Part shown: positions 8,668 through 17,227 of the stretch, piece after piece
Layout: every line of letters starts with the position of its first letter
Numbering within the stretch: the first letter of the stretch is position 1
NCBI RefSeq assembly: GCF_001428105.1
Contig: NZ_LMSJ01000023.1
Location: 2,147 to 66,146, forward strand
Origin: Paenibacillus sp. Soil766
Lineage (GTDB): Bacteria; Bacillota; Bacilli; Paenibacillales; NBRC-103111
DNA length: 64,000 nucleotides
Reading direction: 5' to 3'
Program-made: the position numbers and the translations under genes
The notes under the pieces: model-generated
Seen by the model: the letters and a program-made list of their open reading frames with translations, nothing else
Database searches by the model: none
Told to the model about the DNA's origin: nothing

Positions 8668-9555
8668 TCACTTCCTAACTTGTAGAATAAGATTATCAAT
8701 TAAACGTGTTTTCCCAAACTTCACAGCCAGCGCGATAATAAGAGTATCAATAGAATGGCTGTATTCAAAAGTCTCTAAAGTAGGGTAAGACAATACTTCC
8801 GCATAATCTATAACGGCTAATGGCGCCGTTAGGATATGATCGCGAACTAAAATCTCTAGCTCTTGTGATGTAAATGAGGATGCTGACATGCTTTGGATGA
8901 ATTCTTTTGCTTGCTGTAAGGACTGAGACAATACCAATGCTTGTTGGCGCTCCTCCGGAGATAGATACACATTACGCGAGCTCATCGCCAAGCCATCGTT
9001 CTCACGCAGGGTCGGGCAAGGCACAATTTCAATGGGTATATTTAAATCATGAACCATCTGCTCAATGACTGCCACTTGTTGGGCATCCTTCAAACCAAAG
9101 AAAGCTTGGTCCGGCTGCACCATATGGAATAGCTTACTTACAACCGTAGCCACACCATCAAAGTGGCCTGGTCGAGAAGCCCCACAAAGTCTCGTCGTGA
9201 CCTCTGACACACTCACGGTGGTGCGCGTTGGTGTTGGGTACATCTCGTCTACGGATGGCATAAATACAATATCCACACCAGCTGCCTCCGCGACCGCCAA
9301 ATCTTGCTCCGCATTACGAGGATATCGTTCAAAATCTTCCCCCGGACCGAACTGCAAGGGATTCACAAAAATGCTCAACACAACTAATCCACTTTGAGAA
9401 CGTGCCTTTTGGAGAAGACTCGCATGTCCTTCGTGTAAAAAACCCATTGTCGGCACGAAGCCGACAGTTTGATCATTCTTTCGTCGATATGCTTTGATCC
9501 GAGCTCGTAAATCGGCAATTGTCTGAACCACTTCCATGGTATGGATCGCTGCCAT
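8668..9555 (-). CDS. panC: Pantothenate synthetase (pantoate-beta-alanine ligase)
   Basis: This enzyme of about 295 residues joins pantoate and beta-alanine using ATP. It shows the nucleotidyl-transferase signature VPTMGFLHEGHASLL (HIGH-like HEGH) near residue 40 and a KMSKS-like SSRNVYLSPEER in the second half. AAGGAG sits 9 nt before the chosen ATG and overlaps the panB stop, indicating coupling. A TTG two codons upstream is the alternative. It is the middle gene of panBCD. Confidence 0.95.
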   Translation of the reverse strand: MAAIHTMEVVQTIADLRARIKAYRRKNDQTVGFVPTMGFLHEGHASLLQKARSQSGLVVLSIFVNPLQFGPGEDFERYPRNAEQDLAVAEAAGVDIVFMPSVDEMYPTPTRTTVSVSEVTTRLCGASRPGHFDGVATVVSKLFHMVQPDQAFFGLKDAQQVAVIEQMVHDLNIPIEIVPCPTLRENDGLAMSSRNVYLSPEERQQALVLSQSLQQAKEFIQSMSASSFTSQELEILVRDHILTAPLAVIDYAEVLSYPTLETFEYSHSIDTLIIALAVKFGKTRLIDNLILQVRK

Positions 9556-9561
9556 GACCAA

Positions 9562-10416
9562 TCACTCCTTATCGCCGTATAGATATTGAACAACATCGTT
9601 GTCCATATGAAATGTATTTTCTTGCGCTGGAAACGTCCGCGCTTTCACTTCTTTCACATATTCGCCAATCCCTGCACGGATAGTTTCCCCGATATTTGCA
9701 TAGGCTTTAACAAACTTTCTGGGAGCACTGTCAGAACCATACTGCAACAAATCATGGTACACAAGGACTTGCCCATCACAATGCACACCAGAGCCTATGC
9801 CAATAGTGGGAATGGACAGCTGCTTCGTGATCCATGCCGCAAGCTCATCGGTAACCAGCTCCAGAACTACCGCGAAAGCACCTGCTTCTTCAATTGCCTT
9901 TGCATCACTCAACAGCTTCTTAGCTTGATCCGAGCTGCGCCCTTGTACACGGAAGCCTCCCAGTTGGTGAACCGACTGCGGTGTTAACCCCAAATGGCCA
10001 ACGACTGGAACTCCTGCATCGGTAATCGCTTTGACGGTAGCCGCGATCTCTGCGCCACCTTCTAATTTAACCGCCTTAGCGCCGCCTTCACGCATCAAAC
10101 GTCCAACGCCTTGCAATGTAGCGTCCAAGCTGCCATGGTACGTTAAGAATGGCATATCAGCGACGACAAACGTATTCGCGGCCCCACGCACAGCAGCACG
10201 TGTATGATAAACCATATCATCTAGTGTAACTGGCAGTGTAGAATCATAGCCTAGCACGACATTCCCTAGTGAATCACCAACTAGAATAACATCAATACCT
10301 GCTTCTTCCGACAAACGTGCCGAAGGATAATCATAGGCCGTCACCATCGTAATCGGTACGCCATCTTGCTTCATTTTTCTCATCTTTGCTGTCGTTAGCG
10401 CTTTACGTTGTTCCAC
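9562..10416 (-). CDS. panB: 3-methyl-2-oxobutanoate hydroxymethyltransferase
   Basis: This 284-residue TIM-barrel enzyme transfers a hydroxymethyl group from methylene-tetrahydrofolate to ketoisovalerate, the first committed step of pantothenate synthesis. Signature segments are VTAYDYPSA, GDSLGNVVLGYDST, VKLEGG, GHLGLTPQSVHQLGG and IGIGSGVHCDGQVLV. The chosen start is a GTG with only a weak upstream site (GAGG about 14 nt away). It is the first gene of the operon, behind a roughly 185-nt leader that ends in an intrinsic terminator, so expression is probably set by attenuation. Confidence 0.95.
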   Translation of the reverse strand: MEQRKALTTAKMRKMKQDGVPITMVTAYDYPSARLSEEAGIDVILVGDSLGNVVLGYDSTLPVTLDDMVYHTRAAVRGAANTFVVADMPFLTYHGSLDATLQGVGRLMREGGAKAVKLEGGAEIAATVKAITDAGVPVVGHLGLTPQSVHQLGGFRVQGRSSDQAKKLLSDAKAIEEAGAFAVVLELVTDELAAWITKQLSIPTIGIGSGVHCDGQVLVYHDLLQYGSDSAPRKFVKAYANIGETIRAGIGEYVKEVKARTFPAQENTFHMDNDVVQYLYGDKE

Positions 10417-10602
10417 AGGTATCCCAGCTTCCTCATATAAAATAAAAAACCTTTTAGCTAAGAGCTAAAAGGAGCGCATGCAGAAAGAATCAATGATCCC
10501 TCTGTCTCGGTCCTATAAGGCTCAGAGCAGAATCCAACATCTTGTTTCGGTTATTCAGATCAGGCAAGATCAAGTGCAGTTCCTATAAGGATACCGCCTT
10601 AT
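10417..10602 (-). promoter_or_regulatory. panB leader with tandem hairpins, probable pan RNA motif
   Basis: The untranslated leader of panBCD contains two copies of CCTTATAGGA (plus-strand TCCTATAAGG at 10511-10520 and 10581-10590, 70 bp apart). Each forms the tip of a hairpin; the first has the stem GCGGT/ACTGC with a bulged A before TCC/GGA. The terminator at 10436-10472 follows. The published pan RNA motif is a stem-loop with bulged adenosines that often occurs in tandem upstream of panB in Firmicutes, and this leader fits that description. The ligand and the alternative pairing are not known to me. Confidence 0.65.
10436..10472 (-). terminator. Attenuator-type terminator upstream of panB
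   Basis: CCTTTTAGCT-CTT-AGCTAAAAGG is followed by TTTTTTATTTTA on the minus strand, all before the panB start. A strong terminator between a promoter and its first gene is the hallmark of leader-controlled expression. Confidence 0.85.
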
Positions 10603-10608
10603 GTTTCT

Positions 10609-10614
10609 ATTATA
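10609..10614 (-). promoter_or_regulatory. -10 element of the panBCD promoter
   Basis: A perfect TATAAT lies on the minus strand about 190 nt before panB. The -35 region (around 10632) is weak, which may mean activator dependence or simply a low-strength promoter. Transcription would start near 10602. Confidence 0.55.
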
Positions 10615-10651
10615 CCAAAGCTTGCTTCGGGATGATACCCTTTATCTCCCA

Positions 10652-11620
10652 CTACTTCAGTTGAATGTCTCCGGAATAAATTTTAATCCGTTTACCATTG
10701 GGAGTTATCACCGTCAAAGCACCAGTATCATCCAAAGAATCTGCCACTCCTTCAATAAAGCCTGAAGGTGTTGATGTCCGAATCGGTCTCTTCAGAGTGA
10801 CACTTAACGCTTCCCATAGTAAACGAATTGGAGCAAATCCCTTCTCCAGATATAGGGCGTACATCTCCTCGAATTCCTTTAGAAAAGCTTGTACTAATCT
10901 CGCGCGCGAAACCTCGGCGCCAGATTCGATGGCTAAAGAAGTGGCAATGGAGCGGAGCTCTTCTGGATAGTCCTCTTCTAACAAATTAACACTAATACCT
11001 ATTCCTGCGATCACATACTTTAAGCGCTCGTCTTCGCCACTGCTTTCCAGCAAAATACCACTAACTTTCTTCCCATGTATAAGAAGATCATTTGGCCATT
11101 TGATGCCAATTTCAACTTGGCACACTTTTTGTATGGCACGACACAGGGCAACCGCACTAAGCAGAGTTAGCTGCGGCATGAAGTAGACAGGAATTCGTGG
11201 TGTCAGAATTAGACTCAACCAAATCCCCTTACCCGAAGGAGAATGCCAGTTGCGCCCCATTCGACCTCTGCCTGCTGTCTGCTTCTCTGCGAGCACAATC
11301 GTGCCCTCAGACGCGCCTGAAGCCACGAGCTGATGCGCAATCGTCTGAGTCGAATCGACTTCATCATAAATATGTACTTTTTGACCCAGCACTTTCGTTT
11401 CCATACCATTCATCAATTCGCTGATCTGCCATTTCGCTGGCTTATGGATCAGACGATACCCTTTGCGTGGAGCCGCTTCAAACGCATATCCCTCCGAACG
11501 GAGTTCCTCGATATGCTTCCAGATCGCAGTACGGCTCACACCTAACCTCCGACTGATTTCCGCACCGGATACATAGGTTTCGGGCGCTTGCTCAAAAAGC
11601 TCTAAAATTCGCTCATTCAT
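10652..11620 (-). CDS. birA: Biotin-protein ligase and biotin operon repressor
   Basis: This 322-residue class II BirA has a winged-helix N-terminus (GAEISRRLGVSRTAIWKHI, about 19-38), a catalytic domain with the biotinyl-AMP loop GRGRMGRNW near residue 118 and KWPNDLL, and a C-terminal SH3-like domain. It attaches biotin to carboxylases and, with biotinyl-AMP bound, represses biotin genes. It is followed on the same strand by panBCD, as in B. subtilis, but a promoter and leader separate them. A GTG/ATG-rich start region leaves little doubt about the N-terminus. Confidence 0.95.
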   Translation of the reverse strand: MNERILELFEQAPETYVSGAEISRRLGVSRTAIWKHIEELRSEGYAFEAAPRKGYRLIHKPAKWQISELMNGMETKVLGQKVHIYDEVDSTQTIAHQLVASGASEGTIVLAEKQTAGRGRMGRNWHSPSGKGIWLSLILTPRIPVYFMPQLTLLSAVALCRAIQKVCQVEIGIKWPNDLLIHGKKVSGILLESSGEDERLKYVIAGIGISVNLLEEDYPEELRSIATSLAIESGAEVSRARLVQAFLKEFEEMYALYLEKGFAPIRLLWEALSVTLKRPIRTSTPSGFIEGVADSLDDTGALTVITPNGKRIKIYSGDIQLK

Positions 11621-11727
11621 ACGATTTCACTCGCAATCTTATAGTTTGATCTATAATAGCGCATTGCTGCGCTTGATTTCTAATTCAATTAGTTGCTGAA
11701 GCGTGCGAAAAACCTTGGTTCGATTTC

Positions 11728-11890
11728 CTAGCTACTTCATGTGCAAGATACCTCTAGCGCAACTTACTAGTTACCCATGGGTGCAACATACCGCTAACTT
11801 GAACTACTAGTTACCCATGCGTGCAAGATACCTCAATCTTCAATTACTAGCTACTCCATATGTGCAAGATACCTCTTGCTCAACTGCCTA
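11728..11890. repeat. Tandem repeat, four units of about 40 bp
   Basis: CTAG/CTA landmarks recur at 11728, 11767, 11807, 11847 and 11888, giving periods of 39, 40, 40 and 41 bp. Each unit has the form CTAGnTACyCATG, then GTGCAAGATACC, then a variable stretch ending in CAAyT. The middle units are the most alike. No plausible gene crosses the array and the period is not a multiple of three, so it is not a repeat protein. It fills the gap between cca and birA. Confidence 0.75.
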
Positions 11891-11920
11891 GTCACCCTAC
11901 GAACGACCGCTTTTTCAATT

Positions 11921-12056
11921 AACTGGATTTCATGTAGGTATTTTGAGTAATAAAGTACCAAAATCGAAAATAGCTGGATTTTCTGTAGTTAATTCTGACC
12001 AATTTTCCTATTTTCGCTTGAATTGCAATATTTAACTGGAGGTTTTCCAGTTAAAT
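11921..12056. repeat. Degenerate palindromic intergenic repeats
   Basis: Two similar segments, AACTGGATTTCATGTAG at 11921-11937 and AGCTGGATTTTCTGTAG at 11972, are followed by a perfect 11-bp inverted repeat, ATTTAACTGGA / TCCAGTTAAAT, at 12030-12056 with a 5-nt loop. They share the AACTGGA core, so all three look like members of one interspersed family. No gene is seen here. The 550-bp gap from 11621 to 12171 otherwise holds only the 40-bp array. Confidence 0.55.
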
Positions 12057-12151
12057 GTAATTTTAAGAGAAGTTCAAGTAAAATAAATGTATTTTTTACA
12101 GTTATTCGAATAATTAAGTGCCTGTAAGGGCCGCCACAGCCGTCATTCAAA

Positions 12152-12190
12152 AGAAAAACCGCACAGCGCTGCTACTTCGCAGCCTGCGCG
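12152..12190 (-). terminator. Terminator overlapping the cca stop codon
   Basis: On the minus strand, CCGCGCAGGCTGC folds with GCAGCGCTGTGCGG and is followed by TTTTTCTTTT. The cca stop codon lies within the loop. Confidence 0.8.
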
Positions 12191-13464
12191 GCGTCAATCA
12201 GAGCCTCGCGCTCATTCGGGATTTCCCCGAGAGCAGCTCGCTCGAGCAAATCCTGCAGCAGCCTGCCCATCCATGGGCCGGGCTGCCGATCAAGGGCCAC
12301 CGCCACATCCTGGCCGGATATGGCAAGTTCTTTCAGGCTGAAGCAGGGGACCTCCTTCAGCCAAGCTTCTCCGCGCCGCAGCAACTCCGGCGCGGTCTCA
12401 ACCAAGAAGCGCGCCAAGCCGCCGCGCTTCCCCTCCACCTGCGGCAGCTCGCGCAGCAGCCGCAATAACGCGCGGGCTGCGGCTTCGCCGCGGCGCACCG
12501 CGCCAAGCTTCCAGACCCGCTCCAGCGGAGCCGGGTCATCCACCCTTACCTGCGCGGCGACAGCATCGCGCAGAGCAAGCACTTCCGCGACCGCTGCGCC
12601 ATCGGCGCGGGAGAAGGTCAATTCCTGGAGCGCCGCGCGGACTACGTCCGCTGGCACCTCCAGGAGCATCAGCAGCATGGACCAACGGTCATGCTGCCCC
12701 TCGAGCGCGCTGACAACGTCCAGCGCGTCGTCCCAGGCGAGCCAGGCCTCAAAAGGCAGCGGAAGCTGCTTTTTGAGGTAGGCCAGCAGGCCGCTCGCCA
12801 GCAGTAACCGCACAGCCCGTGCGGGGGCTGGGCCCTCAACCATGCGCTGCAGCTCGCTGCGCACGCGCTCCATGGCAATATGGCGCAGCAATGGCGCATT
12901 CGCCAGCAGCGCCTGCCAAGTGCTCGCCTCGATCTCTAGATCGTAAGTCGAAGCGAAACGAATGCAGCGAAGCATGCGCAACGCATCTTCGCCAAATCGT
13001 TCCTCCGCAATACCAACGCAGCGTAGTACACCAGCCGCTAGATCTGTTTGTCCCCCATAAGGATCCTGCAGAACGCCAGCTACATCCATAGCCATCGCGT
13101 TCATCGTGAAATCCCTTCGCCTTAAATCTTCAGTTAAATCCGAAATATAGGCAACAGAGGCAGGGCGACGAAAACCTTCGTACGCTGCCTCCTTACGAAA
13201 GGTCGTTACCTCATAGGCGCCTTGCGCTATTAGAACTGTGACCGTGCCATGTTGGAGCCCTGTTGGTACCGTCCGCTGAAAGATTTGAATCACCTGCTCT
13301 GGCAATGCAGAGGTGGCGATATCAATGTCTTTGATTGGACGACCAAGTACCACATCCCGTACACAGCCACCGACATAATAGGCTTCATAACCAGCTTCCA
13401 TGAGCGAAGTCAATACCTCCGAAGCACCTGGATCATTCATTCCCTTGCCTGCATCCAACTTCAT
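12172..13464 (-). CDS. cca: CCA-adding tRNA nucleotidyltransferase
   Basis: This 430-residue class II CCA enzyme repairs or adds the 3' CCA of tRNAs, which matters here because the tRNA gene in this window lacks an encoded CCA. Head motifs are YYVGGCVRD, the metal-binding DIDIATSA, RRDFTMNAMA and RFGEDALRMLR. The C-terminal body is much less conserved and markedly GC-rich compared with the N-terminal half and the neighbours. The first ATG has AGGAG only 2 nt away; the ATG eight codons later (before NDPGAS) is a real alternative. It lies between bshA and birA as in B. subtilis. Confidence 0.93.
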   Translation of the reverse strand: MKLDAGKGMNDPGASEVLTSLMEAGYEAYYVGGCVRDVVLGRPIKDIDIATSALPEQVIQIFQRTVPTGLQHGTVTVLIAQGAYEVTTFRKEAAYEGFRRPASVAYISDLTEDLRRRDFTMNAMAMDVAGVLQDPYGGQTDLAAGVLRCVGIAEERFGEDALRMLRCIRFASTYDLEIEASTWQALLANAPLLRHIAMERVRSELQRMVEGPAPARAVRLLLASGLLAYLKKQLPLPFEAWLAWDDALDVVSALEGQHDRWSMLLMLLEVPADVVRAALQELTFSRADGAAVAEVLALRDAVAAQVRVDDPAPLERVWKLGAVRRGEAAARALLRLLRELPQVEGKRGGLARFLVETAPELLRRGEAWLKEVPCFSLKELAISGQDVAVALDRQPGPWMGRLLQDLLERAALGEIPNEREALIDAAQAAK

Positions 13465-13486
13465 TTCTCCTATCCAGTTAGCATCC

Positions 13487-14659
13487 TTATTGACATGAAG
13501 ATGCAGAAATGCGATGTGATTCAGGGAGCTCCCGTCCTAACACGCGATAGTAAATCTCCTCGTATTGAACTGTCGTAATATCGTTACAAAACGTATAACG
13601 CGCACGATTCAAACAATTTTGTGCCATTTGTTCATACATCACTTGATTTTTCAAAAGATTAATCGCATAACTGGCCATTTGCTCCGTATCACCGACTTCA
13701 GCTAGAAAGCCAGTTTCACCATGTGTAATCAACTCAGGAATTCCACCTGCATTGGATCCAATCGTTGGCACACCGCAAGCCATTGCTTCAAGTGCAACAA
13801 GCCCGAAGCTTTCTTTCTCAGAAGGAAGCAACATAACATCTGCAAGTGAAATGACTTGAGCCACATCATCCTGTTTCCCACAGAACGTTACTTTATCCGA
13901 GAGGCCAAGCTCCTTCACTTTCGAAATCATTTTCGAAAGATCCGGTCCTTCCCCAACAAATAAAAGTCGAGACGGCACTTCTTTACTCACTTTTGCGAAA
14001 ATATCCACAACATCCTGCACGCGTTTCACAGGTCGGAAATTGGAAATATGGATAAGAATTTTCTCATCCGGCCGAGCGAATTCGCCTCGCAGCTTCGATA
14101 TATCTCGCGGGTAATACACCCGTTTATCAACAAAGTTATAGGTCAAATCTATATCACGATCAATGGCTAACAATTCCCGTGTTTCTTTGATCAGATCCTT
14201 GGAAACAGCCGTTACAGCATCGCTTTCATTGATGGCATAACGGATAAGATCCGAAATCGATTGATCCTGCCCCAACACCGTAATATCTGTCCCATGAAGA
14301 GTCGTCACAACCTTGAGATTCGAGCCTACCATTTGCTTAGCAAGCAATGCACAAACGGCATGTGGAATTGCATAGTGAACATGGAGCAAATCAAGCTCTT
14401 CCATTTTGGCAACTTGGGCTAGCTTACTAGCAAGCGATAGATCATATGGCGGATACCGGAAGACATAATATTGGCTAACTTCCACTTCATGATAATAAAT
14501 ATTTTTATGAAATTTGCCTAATCGAAACGGCATGCTATGTGTAATAAAGTGAACTTCGTGTCCTTTTTCAGCCAGTAACTTTCCAAGCTCAGTCGCTACT
14601 ACACCTGAGCCACCGAGTGTTGGATAACACGTAATACCAATCTTTAATTTATCTTTCAT
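13487..14659 (-). CDS. bshA: N-acetyl-alpha-D-glucosaminyl L-malate synthase
   Basis: This 390-residue GT4 glycosyltransferase catalyses the first step of bacillithiol synthesis, joining GlcNAc from UDP-GlcNAc to L-malate. Typical features are CYPTLGGSGVVATELG at the N-terminus, LHVHYAIPH, HISNFRPVKR in the nucleotide-sugar domain and the EKESFGLVALEAMACGVP motif. It follows bshB1 on the same strand with a 23-nt gap and an AGAGGTG site. Its neighbourhood with bshB1 and mgsA matches B. subtilis. Confidence 0.95.
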   Translation of the reverse strand: MKDKLKIGITCYPTLGGSGVVATELGKLLAEKGHEVHFITHSMPFRLGKFHKNIYYHEVEVSQYYVFRYPPYDLSLASKLAQVAKMEELDLLHVHYAIPHAVCALLAKQMVGSNLKVVTTLHGTDITVLGQDQSISDLIRYAINESDAVTAVSKDLIKETRELLAIDRDIDLTYNFVDKRVYYPRDISKLRGEFARPDEKILIHISNFRPVKRVQDVVDIFAKVSKEVPSRLLFVGEGPDLSKMISKVKELGLSDKVTFCGKQDDVAQVISLADVMLLPSEKESFGLVALEAMACGVPTIGSNAGGIPELITHGETGFLAEVGDTEQMASYAINLLKNQVMYEQMAQNCLNRARYTFCNDITTVQYEEIYYRVLGRELPESHRISASSCQ

Positions 14660-14682
14660 CTCTCACACCTCTTTCCGAACAA

Positions 14683-15372
14683 TCAAAAATGCTCTATCAA
14701 CAAAGGGAGTTTGGAAACAAACCCTTCTGCGTACGTCAATTGACGCTTCTGCCCCATGAGTCGATCACGAGCTTCAACACGTTCGACATATCCTTGATTG
14801 AGTGGCGTCGCAACGGTGCCCGTACCCGTTACAAATTGTGACCGGTACGCACGTAGTGCTGCCATTTTATTATCATAAGTGTCTGTTACATTAACAATCA
14901 CATCAGCTTCATACACATCATTTATAAAATAAAAAAATAGTTGCTCCACATTCACAGCTTCTGAGTCTGGCAAATATTTTCGCAGCTTCGCATTGAAAAC
15001 AGCTTCCTGTACGAGCGTTGAACATGCAATATGATCGGGGTGACGATCTTGCCAATATGGCGCGAACACGATTCGTGGACGAAACTTCCTGATTTCTTGT
15101 GTTATCCGTTCAATATGCTCTGCTGTGACCAATAATCCTCGATCTGGTAATCCCAGATTCGTACGGGTTGCTACCCCTAGAATTTTCGCTGCTTCTGTTG
15201 CTTCTTCTAGTCTAGTTTCTACCGTGCCATTGGAGGACATCTCCGCATAGGTCAGCTCACACAATCCAACACGTAGTCCATGCTGTGTATGCTTAGCAAT
15301 AGTCGCCCCCATCCCAATCTCAGCATCGTCTGCATGGGCACCAAATATAAGAATATCTAATTGTTCACTCAT
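14683..15372 (-). CDS. bshB1: N-acetyl-glucosaminyl-malate deacetylase
   Basis: This LmbE/PIG-L family zinc deacetylase of about 229 residues removes the acetyl group from GlcNAc-malate in bacillithiol synthesis. Zinc-binding motifs are FGAHADDAEIG near the N-terminus and HPDHIACS in the middle. The start chosen is the ATG one base after the mgsA stop codon (TAAGATG), giving the usual N-terminus MSEQLDILIFG; longer upstream reading is unlikely. Tight packing indicates co-transcription with mgsA and bshA. Confidence 0.94.
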   Translation of the reverse strand: MSEQLDILIFGAHADDAEIGMGATIAKHTQHGLRVGLCELTYAEMSSNGTVETRLEEATEAAKILGVATRTNLGLPDRGLLVTAEHIERITQEIRKFRPRIVFAPYWQDRHPDHIACSTLVQEAVFNAKLRKYLPDSEAVNVEQLFFYFINDVYEADVIVNVTDTYDNKMAALRAYRSQFVTGTGTVATPLNQGYVERVEARDRLMGQKRQLTYAEGFVSKLPLLIEHF

Positions 15373-15373
15373 C

Positions 15374-15793
15374 TTATTCAATTCCTGGCTTATATTTATG
15401 TACGAGTTCTCTCCAAGCAAAATCCCCACGATCCAAAGCCCTTACAAGCAACTCCGCAGTCGCAATGTTCGTAGCACACGGAATCCCTTGCACATCACAT
15501 AATCGAAGCAAAGCGATAATATCAGGCTCGTGTGGTTGAGCCATCAAAGGATCACGCAAGAAGATGATCAAATCCATCTCATTTTCTGCAACCAATGCCC
15601 CAATCTGCTGATCTCCACCAAGTGGCCCTGACATGAATCGATGAATATTCAAATTCGTATTTGCCATTATTCGACTGCCTGTCGTGCCAGTTGCATATAG
15701 TTTGTGTCCCTCGAAAACATGCTCATAAGCCGTAACGAAATTCACCATCTCATCTTTTTTTCGATCATGGGCAATAAGTGCGATGCTTAACAT
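15374..15793 (-). CDS. mgsA: Methylglyoxal synthase
   Basis: This 139-residue enzyme converts dihydroxyacetone phosphate into methylglyoxal, a bypass that frees phosphate. Conserved segments are [19 protein letters not shown] (phosphate binding), [10 protein letters not shown] and the catalytic [15 protein letters not shown]. The length is full. It follows dapB with a 25-nt gap and is followed at once by bshB1. Bacillithiol is a methylglyoxal-detoxifying thiol, so co-expression with bsh genes makes sense. Confidence 0.95.
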   Translation of the reverse strand: MLSIALIAHDRKKDEMVNFVTAYEHVFEGHKLYATGTTGSRIMANTNLNIHRFMSGPLGGDQQIGALVAENEMDLIIFLRDPLMAQPHEPDIIALLRLCDVQGIPCATNIATAELLVRALDRGDFAWRELVHKYKPGIE

Positions 15794-15818
15794 CTAACTT
15801 CCACTCTCCTAGGGGTCT

Positions 15819-16622
15819 CTAATCTATAAAATGCTCAAAACCATAAATCATTCCGGTATACGTCATTACTTTTCGTACCGCTATCGCAACACCTGGCATA
15901 TAGGCCGCACGATCATAAGAGTCATGTCGAATCTTAAGCGCTTGACCTTGTTCGGCCATAATCACTTCCTGTTGCGCAAATACACCTGGCAGACGCACAC
16001 TATGTATTCTGAATCCATTGTAATACCCACCGCGGGATCCTTCAATTGTTTCTTCTTCTTTCGGATTCCCTTGCTTAATTTCTTCTCGCACTTCTGAAAT
16101 GAGCTCAGCGGTTTTCACAGCTGTTCCAGAAGGTGCATCTAGCTTTTGATCACCGTGATATTCGATGATTTCCAAATGAGGGAAATATTTCGAAGCTTGG
16201 GCAGCGAACCTCATCATGAGAATAGCCCCAATGGAGAAATTCGGTGCAATTAATCCACCAATATTGTTGTCTCGGCAAAGCATGTCCAAATCAGCAATAG
16301 CCTGAGGAGTGAAACCCGTCGTCCCCATCACGGGTCGAATCCCTAACCGAATCGCAAGATTTGTATGTGAAACCGCCGTTTGCGGTCCTGTAAAATCAAC
16401 TAACACATCTGGTTTGGATTGGGTTAGAACCTTTTCAATGTCGTTACCCATCAGAATCCCGCATTCATCCATACCAACCATTCTTCCTAGATCAATGGGG
16501 CCGGAGGTACGACTTACTCCCCCTACTAACTCCATATCAGACTCACGCAGAACGGTCTTAACGACCTCCCGCCCCATTCTTCCACTTGCTCCGATAACTG
16601 CTACTCGTATTCTACGCTCCAT
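15819..16622 (-). CDS. dapB: 4-hydroxy-tetrahydrodipicolinate reductase
   Basis: This 267-residue reductase acts in the lysine/diaminopimelate pathway. Visible motifs are VIGASGRMGREV (nucleotide binding), VLVDFTGP, GTTGFT, IAPNFSIGA, and the active-site segment EIIEYHGDQKLDAPSGTA with HxxxK-like residues. The start has GGAG upstream. It begins the dapB-mgsA-bshB1-bshA run, the same order as B. subtilis. Confidence 0.96.
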   Translation of the reverse strand: MERRIRVAVIGASGRMGREVVKTVLRESDMELVGGVSRTSGPIDLGRMVGMDECGILMGNDIEKVLTQSKPDVLVDFTGPQTAVSHTNLAIRLGIRPVMGTTGFTPQAIADLDMLCRDNNIGGLIAPNFSIGAILMMRFAAQASKYFPHLEIIEYHGDQKLDAPSGTAVKTAELISEVREEIKQGNPKEEETIEGSRGGYYNGFRIHSVRLPGVFAQQEVIMAEQGQALKIRHDSYDRAAYMPGVAIAVRKVMTYTGMIYGFEHFID

Positions 16623-16638
16623 ATTGTGATGATCTCCT

Positions 16639-17163
16639 TTATCTTTGTTTCGGGCCTAGCTCTGTATTCATTTTAGTCTTATAGATCGAAGCATGTTGCT
16701 TTGCAAGCTCGTGATGAGGCTCTAGACGGACAGCCTCCATTACGGTCTGATAAGCTCTGGTATAATCCTTTCGCATCGCGAAGGCTTCACCTAGAATAAG
16801 ATACGCTTCAATGGCTAATGGATCAAGCACAATTGCTTCTTTCAGCAGAAAAATAGCACGCTCCGCATGAGCAGTCTGATTCGTAAGCTGCCTTCTGGCT
16901 TGTTCAACAAGCTCTCGTGCATTCAACACTTGCAAGTGAAAGCGAAATGCTTCGTTCGCTGGGTCTAGTTCAATCGCTCTTGATGCATGTTCCACCGCTT
17001 TGTTAAGCTTATTACTTCTCGCGAAAGTAATGGAAAGTTTATGATGATAGACAGCATTGTTTGGTTCTTCAGCTATCGCTTTTTCAAACCATTCAATGGC
17101 CTTCTCAAAATCATGCCCAAGTATGGATTCGTATGCTTTTTGTATTTGATTTTCTCCATTCAT
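16639..17163 (-). CDS. TPR repeat protein
   Basis: This soluble protein of about 174 residues consists almost entirely of tetratricopeptide units, for example AYESILGHDFEKAIEWFEKAI and YLILGEAFAMRKDYTRAYQTV. AAAGGAGG lies 8 nt before the ATG of MNGENQIQ, which decides the start against an in-frame reading 48 codons longer. It lies between ypjD and dapB with short gaps, so it is probably part of the same transcript. Its partner is unknown. Confidence 0.75.
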   Translation of the reverse strand: MNGENQIQKAYESILGHDFEKAIEWFEKAIAEEPNNAVYHHKLSITFARSNKLNKAVEHASRAIELDPANEAFRFHLQVLNARELVEQARRQLTNQTAHAERAIFLLKEAIVLDPLAIEAYLILGEAFAMRKDYTRAYQTVMEAVRLEPHHELAKQHASIYKTKMNTELGPKQR

Positions 17164-17227
17164 CTGCCCATCCTCCTTTGCCATTAGCGGTCTTCCCGTT
17201 TCATGGGGATGGTTTAGTTTATGAAGA

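Noticed and set aside
12118-12899. Several long open frames on both strands across cca
   Set aside because: They are by-products of the GC-rich sequence, which lacks stop codons; serine/arginine-rich translations and no start signals.
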